NCBI GenBank assembly: GCA_937890135.1
Contig: CALBYC010000109.1
Coordinates: 1-5,117, forward strand
DNA: 5,117 nt
DNA from: an uncultured Parabacteroides sp.
GTDB lineage: Bacteria; Bacteroidota; Bacteroidia; Bacteroidales; Tannerellaceae
Reading direction: 5' to 3'
In this document: positions 1-5,117 of the stretch, in pieces
Position numbering within the stretch: the first letter of the stretch is position 1
How the letters are laid out: the number at the start of each line of letters is the position of its first letter
Position numbers and translations under genes: made by a program
The notes under the pieces: model-generated
What the model saw: the letters and a program-made list of their open reading frames with translations, nothing else
The model's database searches: none
Told to the model about the DNA's origin: nothing

Positions 1-2117
1 AAGGCTGTCCGGCCTCGTTGTCCCGTTCCGTCGTTTCGGGTTTGCTTCAAACGGAGATGGGGTTCAAGGGACTTTGTTTCACGGATGCTTTGGCCATGAA
101 GGGTGCGGCCGGGCGTAAGTCTGACAATCCGTGCGTCAAGGCATTGTTGGCTGGCAACGATGTCTTGCTGGCCCCTGCGTCTCCGGTCTCTGATTTTAAG
201 GATGTGAAGGAGGCTGTCGAATCTGGCACAATTCCCATGGGAGAAATAGAAAAGCATTGCCGTAAAATATTGCAATATAAATATATAAGCGGTTTGAACC
301 ATTATCGGCCCATCCAGCTCAAAGGACTGGACAGCCGCTTGAATACGGCGCATGCCGCTTGGTTGGCTGCGGAATTGAATGCCGAAGCTATCACTTTGTT
401 GAAAAATGAAGGGGAAACGGTGCCTGTAAAAGCGTTAGGGAAACGTAAAATCGCCATCCTCTCGATAGGCAATCCTCTGAGCGACAAATTCTCGGAAACG
501 GTAAGCCGTTATGTGGAGGCCGACAACTATCATATTACGCGAGCGACATCCGCCTCGAAAGTCCAGCAGATTTATTCCAAATTGAACGGCTATGATTTGA
601 TATTATGTGCTGTCCACACCGTCCGCATTCCCGAAAGTTTGGCTTTGAGGCAACTGGCGGAGAAGAAGGATGTCGTTTATGCTTTCTTTACCATCCCTTA
701 CTTTTGTAAGTCGTATAAGAAATCGATAGAAGCGTCCCGTGCTACCCTTTTAGCCTACGAAGCGACGCCGTTGGCTCAAGAGTATGCCGCCCAAGTCATT
801 TTCGGGGGAATCGGTGCGAAGGGCAAATTGCCGGTTACTATCCCAGGCATGTATTTTTCCGGCACAGGCATATTGACCGAAAAAAGCCGTTTGGGATATC
901 ACGAACCGGAAGCTGTGGGGATAAACCCGGCACGATTGGAGGAAGTGACGCGGATTGCCGAAGAAGGGATTCGTGCCAAGGCTTACCCTGGATGCCAGGT
1001 CTTGGTGGCCAAGGATGGAATGGTGGTCTATAATCGTTCGTTCGGTACGGATGATTATGTGCACAAACGTCCTGTCACGGATGTTTCGGTCTATGATCTG
1101 GCTTCTTCCTCTAAAGCTACCGGGACACTTCTGGCTGTTATGAAGGCGTATGACGAGCGGAAGTTCAAATTGTCTGACCCCGTGTCTGACTATGTGGAGG
1201 AACTGAAAAAATCTGATAAAAAGGACATACGGATAAAAGAGTTGCTATTTCACCAATCCGGCTTGGTCCCTTCTATCGCTTTTTATACGAAAGCGATGAA
1301 CAAAGGGAAGCGCAAAACCGATTTGCTTTCCGGTACGCCACGGGATGGTTTCCCGATGAAAGTGGCTGACGGCATGTTTTTGCATGAGTCTTTCCGGGAC
1401 ACGGTGCTGCAAATGATAAAGCGTTCGAAATTGGGGCCGAAGTCTTACCGGTATAGTTGCGTCAATTTCATTTTGCTGAAAGTCATGGCGGAGCGTTTGC
1501 TGCATCAATCGATGGATTCGCTGTTACAGCAAGATTTTTTTTCCCCGCTGGGCGCATGGCACACGGCATACAATCCGTTGGACAGGATGGACTCGCTCCA
1601 GGTCATGCCTACTGAATATGACAGAACCGTTCGCCGCCAGATGATACGGGGGTATGTACACGACGAGGCCGCCGCTTTCCAAGGGGGCGTTTCTGGAAAT
1701 GCGGGCTTGTTCTCCAATGCGAACGACTTGGCTAAGATTCTTCAGCTTTATTTGGACAATGGGGTATATGGCAATGAACGTTACTTGTCGGAAGAGACTG
1801 TCCGGCTATTCACGCAAACGAAAAGCCCTTCGTGCAGGCGGGGGTTGGGATTTGACAAACCGCAAATAGGCTCGAAGTCGTCTCCATGCGGGGCCTTGGC
1901 CCCTGCTTCTGTTTACGGCCATACCGGGTTTACAGGCACCTGCTTTTGGGTTGATCCCGAACAGCGGCTAATCTATATATTTCTGAGTAACCGAGTGAAT
2001 CCGACCCGCAATAATTCAAAACTCTCTTCCATGAACATACGTACTCGCATTCAAGATGCCATATACCGTTCGTTGGAAGCTCTCATCTCCTCAAAACGTC
2101 TTCTTACTAATAATTAA
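1..2117 (+). CDS. GH3 beta-N-acetylhexosaminidase fused to a beta-lactamase-like serine hydrolase (5' end missing)
   Basis: The open frame runs in from the left edge (codons from position 3), so 704 residues of a longer protein are visible. First comes the end of a GH3 barrel: GFKGLCFTDALAMKGA, in which the Asp at 84-86 sits where GH3 N-acetylglucosaminidases (NagZ type) keep the catalytic nucleophile. The usual KHFPGHG-like acid/base loop would lie upstream of the window. Next is a GH3 C-terminal sandwich (about 370-860: AITLLKN, then VIFGGIGAKGKLPVTIPG). From about 910 follows a class C beta-lactamase/PBP-like domain with Ser-x-x-Lys (SSSK, Ser at 1104), Tyr-Ser-Cys (Tyr at 1452) and HTG (1920-1928). 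The GH3 part should cleave beta-linked GlcNAc, perhaps in muropeptides. The second domain is an amide or ester hydrolase of unknown substrate. Bacteroidetes members of this type are usually exported, but the signal sequence is outside the window. It probably shares a transcript with the next gene, 9 bases downstream. The architecture is clear; the substrate is inferred. Confidence 0.93.
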   Translation, partial: GCPASLSRSVVSGLLQTEMGFKGLCFTDALAMKGAAGRKSDNPCVKALLAGNDVLLAPASPVSDFKDVKEAVESGTIPMGEIEKHCRKILQYKYISGLNHYRPIQLKGLDSRLNTAHAAWLAAELNAEAITLLKNEGETVPVKALGKRKIAILSIGNPLSDKFSETVSRYVEADNYHITRATSASKVQQIYSKLNGYDLILCAVHTVRIPESLALRQLAEKKDVVYAFFTIPYFCKSYKKSIEASRATLLAYEATPLAQEYAAQVIFGGIGAKGKLPVTIPGMYFSGTGILTEKSRLGYHEPEAVGINPARLEEVTRIAEEGIRAKAYPGCQVLVAKDGMVVYNRSFGTDDYVHKRPVTDVSVYDLASSSKATGTLLAVMKAYDERKFKLSDPVSDYVEELKKSDKKDIRIKELLFHQSGLVPSIAFYTKAMNKGKRKTDLLSGTPRDGFPMKVADGMFLHESFRDTVLQMIKRSKLGPKSYRYSCVNFILLKVMAERLLHQSMDSLLQQDFFSPLGAWHTAYNPLDRMDSLQVMPTEYDRTVRRQMIRGYVHDEAAAFQGGVSGNAGLFSNANDLAKILQLYLDNGVYGNERYLSEETVRLFTQTKSPSCRRGLGFDKPQIGSKSSPCGALAPASVYGHTGFTGTCFWVDPEQRLIYIFLSNRVNPTRNNSKLSSMNIRTRIQDAIYRSLEALISSKRLLTNN

Positions 2118-2126
2118 ATCAAAGGT

Positions 2127-3161
2127 ATGTTATTTGGTCACGGCGATGATTTTTATAAATCCGGGAAGGCGGTATCGAGCAATTACAGTTCGAACGTTTG
2201 GTATGGTGCCGACTTGGAGCCCTTGAGGGAGCACCTCTTCGAGGCGTTTGATTGCTTGAAAAGTTATCCGGAGCCTGATGCCGGTTCCCTCAGGCGGCTT
2301 TTGGCTGAAAAGAACCACATCTCGCCTGCCGAGATATTGGTGACGAACGGCTCCATCACGGCCTTCTACTTGATAGCGCAGACATGGGCAGGGAAGCATT
2401 CGGCCATTTTTATTCCTTCATTTGCCGAATATGAGGATGCTTGCCGCTTGCACGGGCATCGACTGACATTTTTCAAGAATCTCTCGCCGTTGTCGGGGCT
2501 TTCTTTGAAAGGGGTGGACTTATGCTGGATATGCAATCCTAATAATCCGGACGGGAAGTTGATACAGCGGCCGGACATGCTTGAATGGGTCGAGGGCCAT
2601 CCCGATACGCTATTCGTCATAGACCAGGTTTATGCAGACTTCTGCATGGAGCATTTGCTTGACTTGGAGGACATACACCGGCACCCCAATTTGATATTGA
2701 TACAATCCATCTCGAAATTGCATAAGATACCGGGGGCAAGGATCGGTTACGTGGCGGCATCGGAGGAATTGATAGCCTCCATCCAGGCGAGGTTGATCCC
2801 TTGGTCTGTAAACTCTTTGGCTGTCGAAGCGGGGAAATACACGTTGCTGCATCCCGAACTGTTTGCTTTGCCGTTGCGGCAATGGCTGGATGAGGCTCGC
2901 CGGCTGCAAAGGCGGATAGGGGAACTGGGCGTGGACGTTTATCCTTCATCCGTCCCTTTTTTCCTGAACAAACTGCCCCGGGGGATGTCTGCGGGAAGAT
3001 TAAAGGCTTTTCTATGGGAAAGAGGGATACTTATCCGTGACGCTTCTAATTTCAGGGGATTGGATTCCTCTTATTTCCGCCTGTCCACGCAGTCTCCAGA
3101 AGAAAATGACCGATTGGTGGAAACCTTGCGTGATTACATGGAAAGGGGCGGTTGCTTATAA
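2127..3161 (+). CDS. cobD: CobD-like threonine-phosphate decarboxylase (PLP-dependent, aminotransferase fold type I)
   Basis: The protein has 344 residues, close to the usual 340-365 for CobD and HisC relatives. Fold type I landmarks are all present: VTNGSITAFYLIAQ (72-85, cofactor phosphate region), CNPNNPDG (136-143, with Asn140 at the pyridoxal O3' position), IDQVYADF (165-172, with Asp166 and Tyr169), the Schiff-base lysine Lys197 in SISKLHKIPGARIGY, Arg205, and Arg318 in YFRLST for the substrate carboxylate. The N-terminal MLFGHGDDFY and the SYPEP segment (46-50) fit CobD better than HisC. CobD decarboxylates L-threonine O-3-phosphate to (R)-1-amino-2-propanol O-2-phosphate, the linker of the cobalamin nucleotide loop, in the cytoplasm. 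The ATG at 2127 is chosen because the GHGDD start of the family follows at once. An AAAGG lies only one base upstream, so initiation may depend on the preceding gene. No other cobalamin gene is in the window. A histidinol-phosphate-aminotransferase-like paralogue is the main alternative. Confidence 0.85.
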   Translation: MLFGHGDDFYKSGKAVSSNYSSNVWYGADLEPLREHLFEAFDCLKSYPEPDAGSLRRLLAEKNHISPAEILVTNGSITAFYLIAQTWAGKHSAIFIPSFAEYEDACRLHGHRLTFFKNLSPLSGLSLKGVDLCWICNPNNPDGKLIQRPDMLEWVEGHPDTLFVIDQVYADFCMEHLLDLEDIHRHPNLILIQSISKLHKIPGARIGYVAASEELIASIQARLIPWSVNSLAVEAGKYTLLHPELFALPLRQWLDEARRLQRRIGELGVDVYPSSVPFFLNKLPRGMSAGRLKAFLWERGILIRDASNFRGLDSSYFRLSTQSPEENDRLVETLRDYMERGGCL

Positions 3162-3163
3162 AA

Positions 3164-3195
3164 CAATAAAGGACAGAAGAATCTGTCCTTTATTG
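3164..3195. terminator. Bidirectional intrinsic terminator between cobD and the small membrane gene
   Basis: CAATAAAGGACAGA (3164-3177) and TCTGTCCTTTATTG (3182-3195) are perfect 14-bp complements around an AGAA loop. The stem starts 2 bases after the cobD stop and ends 10 bases beyond the stop of the minus-strand gene. T-rich sequence follows in both directions: the stem's own TTTATTG and then CTTTTTATT on the plus strand, TTTTATAAG on the minus strand. A symmetric stem between convergent genes is the expected form of a shared terminator. Confidence 0.88.
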
Positions 3196-3205
3196 CAACA
3201 TCTTT

Positions 3206-3376
3206 TTATTCAACACGCTTGTTAATGGCAATGTGGCCAATGTAACCGATGATGATGACTATTAAGCCAGCCATTAATGTTGTGTTCGACGTGCTTCCGG
3301 TAAAAGCCGGAACAGCTAATATCGCTACACCGATAAGGAGGATGATGACTCCCAGATTTTTGATCAATTCGCTCAT
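3206..3376 (-). CDS. Small two-helix membrane protein, 56 residues, function unknown
   Basis: On the minus strand, ATG at 3374-3376 opens a frame of 56 codons ending in TAA at 3206-3208. The protein begins MSELIKNLGVIILLIGV and has two strongly hydrophobic stretches, about residues 8-24 and 34-51. They are joined by a short polar loop (TGSTSNTT, 26-33), and the tail is basic (NKRVE). This is the pattern of a small inner-membrane hairpin protein. Similar short hydrophobic hypothetical proteins occur widely in Bacteroidales, as I recall, but I know no function. Support for a real gene comes from its coding character, the terminator placed just after its stop, and a recognisable but imperfect promoter upstream. 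It is divergent from the acyltransferase gene. No clear Shine-Dalgarno precedes the ATG, which is common in this phylum. Confidence 0.8.
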   Translation of the reverse strand: MSELIKNLGVIILLIGVAILAVPAFTGSTSNTTLMAGLIVIIIGYIGHIAINKRVE

Positions 3377-3414
3377 GGTTATAGATGTTTTGTGAATTAT
3401 TTCTATTTCTCATG

Positions 3415-3445
3415 CAAATAAAGTAATAATAACCCGATTGAGAAA
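3415..3445 (-). promoter_or_regulatory. Possible Bacteroidetes-type promoter for the small membrane gene
   Basis: Read on the minus strand, TTTATTTG (3422-3415) matches the -7 consensus TAnnTTTG at five of the six fixed bases. TTTC (3445-3442), 19 bases further upstream, is one base from the -33 element TTTG. Transcription would begin about 30 bases before the ATG. Both elements are imperfect, so this is only a plausible call. Confidence 0.35.
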
Positions 3446-3487
3446 ATATTTTAGAACAAAAATCACGAAACCTTATAAAAATGCTTC

Positions 3488-3495
3488 TATCTTTG
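3488..3495 (+). promoter_or_regulatory. Promoter -7 element for plsC
   Basis: TATCTTTG is an exact match to the Bacteroidetes TAnnTTTG element. No good TTTG is visible 19-21 bases upstream, so the -33 part is weak. Initiation would fall near 3500, giving a leader of only about 15 bases that carries AGGAG (3508-3512) just before the ATG at 3516. The element also argues against any protein start upstream of it. Confidence 0.6.
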
Positions 3496-3515
3496 TCCAA
3501 AATTATCAGGAGCGT

Positions 3516-4256
3516 ATGAAACGATTGCTTTATGTAATGTACACGTGGCTTGTTTTCGTGCCGGTTTTTTTGGCATTGACAATTCTGGCGGCTTTGTTCA
3601 CGATAGTAGGATGCCTGCTCGGTGGGGAGCGCATATTTTCTTATTACCCTGGAATGATTTGGTCCAGGTTGACTTGTTGGCTGGCTTTTTGTCCTGTAAA
3701 GGTGAGCGGCAGGGAACAACTCCGGAAGGGGCAATCGTATGTGTTCGCGGCTAACCATCAAGGGGCTTTTGACATATTCTTGATGTACGGTTTTTTAGGA
3801 GTGCCTGTCAAATGGGTGATGAAAGCTGGAATCGGCAAGATCCCTTTGGTCGGTGCGGCATGTAAAGCGGCGGGTTTTATTTTTGTCGACAATTCAACGC
3901 CCAAGGCTGCGGCACGCTCTGTGCTCGAAGCGGAGAGGGCTTTGCGTAACGGTGCCTCGATCGCCATCTTCCCCGAAGGTGCGCGGACGGAAACGGGCAA
4001 GTTGGCAAGGTTTAAAAAAGGCGCGTTCCAAATGGCCGCCGACCAGCATTTGCAGGTCGTCCCGATTACGTTAAACGGCCCATTCCTGGTATTGCCGATC
4101 GGTTCGTTGAACCTGCGCCGCCATTCCATGGAAATGATCATCCACGCTCCTTTGACTCTCCCTGCCGAGATGGCCAACGCCACGCAGGGGCTGCAAGCCA
4201 TAGCCGACGAGACGAAACGAATCATCCATGGCAGTTTGTGGGATGAATTCAAATAA
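3516..4256 (+). CDS. plsC: 1-acyl-sn-glycerol-3-phosphate acyltransferase (PlsC/LPLAT family)
   Basis: The protein has 246 residues, the normal size for PlsC. It would transfer an acyl chain to lysophosphatidic acid to make phosphatidic acid at the inner membrane. A hydrophobic N-terminal segment (about residues 11-36) gives the membrane anchor. The acyltransferase motifs appear in order: NHQGAFD (80-86, the catalytic H-x4-D with His81 and Asp86), GFIFVDNS (120-127, motif II), FPEGARTETG (152-161, motif III) and VVPITLNG (181-188, motif IV). Motif II carries Asn where many PlsC proteins have Arg. The frame stays open back to a TTG at 3438, but the ATG at 3516 is preferred: it has AGGAG at the right distance, lies downstream of the -7 element, and places the hydrophobic anchor at the true N terminus. 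The gene stands alone on the plus strand. A lysophospholipid or ornithine-lipid acyltransferase of the same superfamily (OlsA-like) cannot be excluded. Confidence 0.9.
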   Translation: MKRLLYVMYTWLVFVPVFLALTILAALFTIVGCLLGGERIFSYYPGMIWSRLTCWLAFCPVKVSGREQLRKGQSYVFAANHQGAFDIFLMYGFLGVPVKWVMKAGIGKIPLVGAACKAAGFIFVDNSTPKAAARSVLEAERALRNGASIAIFPEGARTETGKLARFKKGAFQMAADQHLQVVPITLNGPFLVLPIGSLNLRRHSMEMIIHAPLTLPAEMANATQGLQAIADETKRIIHGSLWDEFK

Positions 4257-4288
4257 GAAGACGATATAAAACTTTTTTTTGATAAAAA

Positions 4289-4319
4289 ATTGCAAAGTTG
4301 AATTAAGTGCGTATCTTTG
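4289..4319 (+). promoter_or_regulatory. Strong Bacteroidetes-type promoter in the plsC-DUF3467 gap
   Basis: ATTG (4289-4292) lies 19 bases before TATCTTTG (4312-4319), fitting the TTTG-N19-21-TAnnTTTG consensus with one mismatch in the -33 element and none in -7. It is the best promoter in the window. Initiation is expected around 4322-4330, more than 200 bases ahead of the next ATG that begins a recognised gene (4541). Confidence 0.75.
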
Positions 4320-4324
4320 CGACG

Positions 4325-4482
4325 CATAAAATAAATTTTGATTAGCACTAAGTGCTTGTTTGAAATTTTTTATAGAAAACAAGCAAAACTAGGGAGTTAT
4401 TTTTACATTGGTCTAAAGAATTGAGAATAAAAAAACACAACTAATAACGGCTGCTTGTGAAAGCAGTCGTTTTTGTTTTTTA
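4325..4482 (+). ncRNA. Candidate small RNA or structured leader, about 155 nt
   Basis: The stretch is bounded by a promoter (4289-4319) and an intrinsic terminator (4446-4482) and contains no ATG on the plus strand. Visible stems are AGCAC-TAA-GTGCT (4344-4356), TGCTTGTTT/AAACAAGCA (4353-4361 with 4377-4385) and GTTATT/AATAAC (4396-4401 with 4443-4448). It does not show the marks of SRP RNA, tmRNA, RNase P RNA or tRNA, and I do not recognise it as a known family; 6S RNA was considered without support. The 5' end is estimated from the promoter. It could be a free-standing RNA, or the terminated leader of the DUF3467 gene downstream. Confidence 0.5.
4446..4482 (+). terminator. Intrinsic terminator of the candidate RNA
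   Basis: AACGGCTGCTT (4446-4456) pairs with AAGCAGTCGTT (4461-4471) around a GTGA loop, followed by a T-rich run. The one non-Watson-Crick pair, 4450/4467, is G-U in plus-strand RNA but would be C-A in minus-strand RNA, so the terminator acts in the plus direction. It may also stop read-through from plsC, which has no clear terminator of its own. Confidence 0.85.
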
Positions 4483-4483
4483 G

Positions 4484-4504
4484 TAGGAATTTCCAATATT
4501 CCTA
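4484..4504. repeat. Inverted repeat just upstream of the DUF3467 -7 element, possible operator
   Basis: TAGGAAT (4484-4490) and ATTCCTA (4498-4504) are perfect 7-base complements separated by TTCCAAT. The repeat ends 2 bases before the -7 element at 4507 and occupies the -33/spacer region of that promoter. That is where a dimeric regulator would block or help polymerase. Its regulatory role is inferred from position only. Confidence 0.4.
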
Positions 4505-4506
4505 TG

Positions 4507-4514
4507 TATATTTG
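4507..4514 (+). promoter_or_regulatory. Promoter -7 element for the DUF3467 gene
   Basis: TATATTTG matches TAnnTTTG exactly, 26 bases before the ATG at 4541. No TTTG is found at the expected -33 position, so the promoter may be weak, helped by an activator, or supplemented by read-through from 4289-4319. Confidence 0.55.
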
Positions 4515-4540
4515 TGGCGTAAATATTTTATTTGAAAATC

Positions 4541-4861
4541 ATGGAAGATAACAAACCAACAAACAACAACGAGATTCAAGTGGAATTGTCAGCAGAAACA
4601 GCACAGGGTACTTATGCGAACTTGGCTGTCATTTCTCATTCCGCTTCAGAATTTATTTTGGATTTTATCCGTGTAGTTCCCGGAACGCCGAAAGCCCAGG
4701 TGAAAAGCCGTATCATATTGACTCCGGACAATGCTCACCGTTTGTATCTTGCTTTGCAGGACAACTTGAAGAAGTTCGAGGAAATGATGACTTCAGGTGC
4801 CGCTAATGCAGGGAACAAAACGGCCAATTTCCAGGATTTCGTGCCGAAAGGTGATGCCTGA
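4541..4861 (+). CDS. DUF3467 family protein, 106 residues
   Basis: The sequence has the features of the DUF3467 family. There is an N-terminal polar tail rich in Asn (1-10), then EIQVELSAETAQGTYANLAVI (11-31), SHSASEFILDFIRVVPG (32-48), and KSRIILTPDNAHRLYLALQDNL (55-76), with a variable C terminus. It has no signal peptide or membrane segment, so it should be cytosolic. The family is common in Bacteroidetes and has no established function that I know of. The ATG at 4541 is chosen over the in-frame TTG at 4532 because it is a standard start, adds no unconserved residues, and sits 26 bases after a -7 element. No Shine-Dalgarno is evident. The gene is followed by a strong terminator, so it is the last gene of its unit. 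Confidence 0.88.
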   Translation: MEDNKPTNNNEIQVELSAETAQGTYANLAVISHSASEFILDFIRVVPGTPKAQVKSRIILTPDNAHRLYLALQDNLKKFEEMMTSGAANAGNKTANFQDFVPKGDA

Positions 4862-4885
4862 CAAGCATTCGTCGAAAGCATGAAT

Positions 4886-4900
4886 GGTTGCCTGGCAACC
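4886..4900. repeat. 15-base palindrome downstream of the DUF3467 stop
   Basis: GGTTGCC-T-GGCAACC is a perfect inverted repeat with one central base, 24 bases after the stop and 2 bases before the terminator stem. As RNA it would form only a tight hairpin, since the innermost pairs must open to make a loop. As DNA it has the symmetry of a protein-binding site. No T-run follows, so it is not a terminator by itself. Confidence 0.5.
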
Positions 4901-4902
4901 GA

Positions 4903-4947
4903 AATGTGCCCCAAGAGTTTTGATGGCTTTTGGGGCACATTCTTTTT
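4903..4947 (+). terminator. Intrinsic terminator after the DUF3467 gene
   Basis: AATGTGCCCCAA (4903-4914) and TTGGGGCACATT (4930-4941) form a perfect 12-bp stem with a 15-base loop, followed by CTTTTT. The stem starts 42 bases after the stop codon. Confidence 0.9.
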
Positions 4948-5065
4948 GAATGCGACATGGCTTCTCCCACCTGCTGATTGCCCGGTCACGATGTGGTTAA
5001 GGCATCGTTGCGGTTCACGGAGCCTTCTGTGGCTAAGATTGGGGCAGGCCGGGAGGGTCGGCCAT

Positions 5066-5101
5066 AAAAAAGCCTCCGGCGAAATCACATCGACGAAGGC
5101 T
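5066..5101 (-). terminator. Intrinsic terminator of a convergent gene beyond the right edge
   Basis: On the minus strand, AGCCTTCG (5101-5094) pairs with CGGAGGCT (5078-5071), and TTTTTT (5071-5066) follows directly, sharing its first T with the stem. The odd pair 5076/5096 is a G-U wobble in minus-strand RNA but C-A in plus-strand RNA, which fixes the direction. A minus-strand TAA lies at 5113-5111 and could be that gene's stop, but too little sequence remains to confirm its frame. Confidence 0.7.
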
Positions 5102-5117
5102 CCTCATGGTTTAACAC

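Noticed and set aside
3406..3445. TTTCTCA/TGAGAAA inverted repeat in the divergent plsC region
   Set aside because: The 7-base arms are 26 bases apart in AT-rich sequence, too weak to call as an operator or an invertible promoter boundary.
3438..3515. Extension of the acyltransferase frame to a TTG at 3438, adding 26 residues
   Set aside because: The added residues are polar and unlike PlsC N termini. An exact -7 element at 3488-3495 lies inside them, and AGGAG directly precedes the ATG at 3516.
3222..3761. 179-codon minus-strand frame overlapping plsC and the small membrane gene
   Set aside because: It is rich in His, Ser, Tyr and Arg with no domain, and it overlaps two better-supported genes in other frames.
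3758..4348. 196-codon minus-strand frame opposite plsC
   Set aside because: It is entirely antisense to a gene with all four acyltransferase motifs and has no features of its own.
4338..4424. 28-codon frame with a TTG start inside the candidate RNA, spanning pairing segments A and B
   Set aside because: A leader peptide across these segments would suit attenuation, but there is no ATG, no ribosome binding site and no run of one amino acid. The frame begins just after a stop and is short enough to be chance.
4532..4540. TTG start three codons upstream of the DUF3467 ATG
   Set aside because: It has no Shine-Dalgarno support, and the ATG at 4541 gives the expected family length.
4950..5063. 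Possible tRNA or other structured RNA downstream of the DUF3467 terminator (GGTTCACGG resembles a T-loop)
   Set aside because: No matching acceptor, D or anticodon arms could be found, and there is no promoter.
4735..5088. 117-codon minus-strand frame antisense to the DUF3467 gene
   Set aside because: It runs through a strong plus-strand terminator and a conserved gene, and its translation shows no recognisable domain. It is best explained as a shadow frame.

Overview
The window looks like chromosome of a Bacteroidales bacterium (Bacteroides/Parabacteroides-like). This rests on three things: several matches to the Bacteroidetes sigma factor -7 element (TAnnTTTG), starts with weak or absent Shine-Dalgarno sequences, and protein types typical of the order (a GH3 glycosidase fused to a beta-lactamase-like domain, and a DUF3467 protein). 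The species cannot be told from the sequence. No mobile element, CRISPR array, tRNA or rRNA is visible.

Layout. (1) Positions 1-3161 hold a plus-strand pair: the 3' part of a long GH3/serine-hydrolase fusion, then, after 9 bases, a CobD-like PLP enzyme for the cobalamin side chain. The pair ends at a perfect 14-bp stem-loop (3164-3195) that probably terminates transcription from both sides. (2) Positions 3206-3376 on the minus strand encode a 56-residue two-helix membrane protein. (3) Its divergent neighbour at 3516-4256 is a PlsC-type 1-acylglycerol-3-phosphate acyltransferase, with its own -7 element and a very short leader. (4) The 284-base gap 4257-4540 is not empty. It holds a strong promoter (4289-4319), a transcribed stretch of about 155 bases with no ATG, an intrinsic terminator (4446-4482), a short inverted repeat (4484-4504) and a second -7 element (4507-4514). 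(5) Positions 4541-4861 encode a DUF3467 protein, followed by a 15-base palindrome (4886-4900) and a strong terminator (4903-4947). (6) Positions 4948-5065 show no gene. Positions 5066-5101 form a terminator that works in the minus direction, so a convergent gene probably lies just beyond the right edge.

The genes do not form one pathway. The fusion enzyme is probably an envelope or peptidoglycan-related hydrolase, CobD serves cobalamin synthesis, PlsC makes phosphatidic acid, and the DUF3467 protein has no known role. The most interesting part is the 4289-4514 intergenic unit. It looks like either a small RNA or a leader whose segments can pair in mutually exclusive ways around a terminator. 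This is a hypothesis from eye-level pairing, not a demonstrated regulator.
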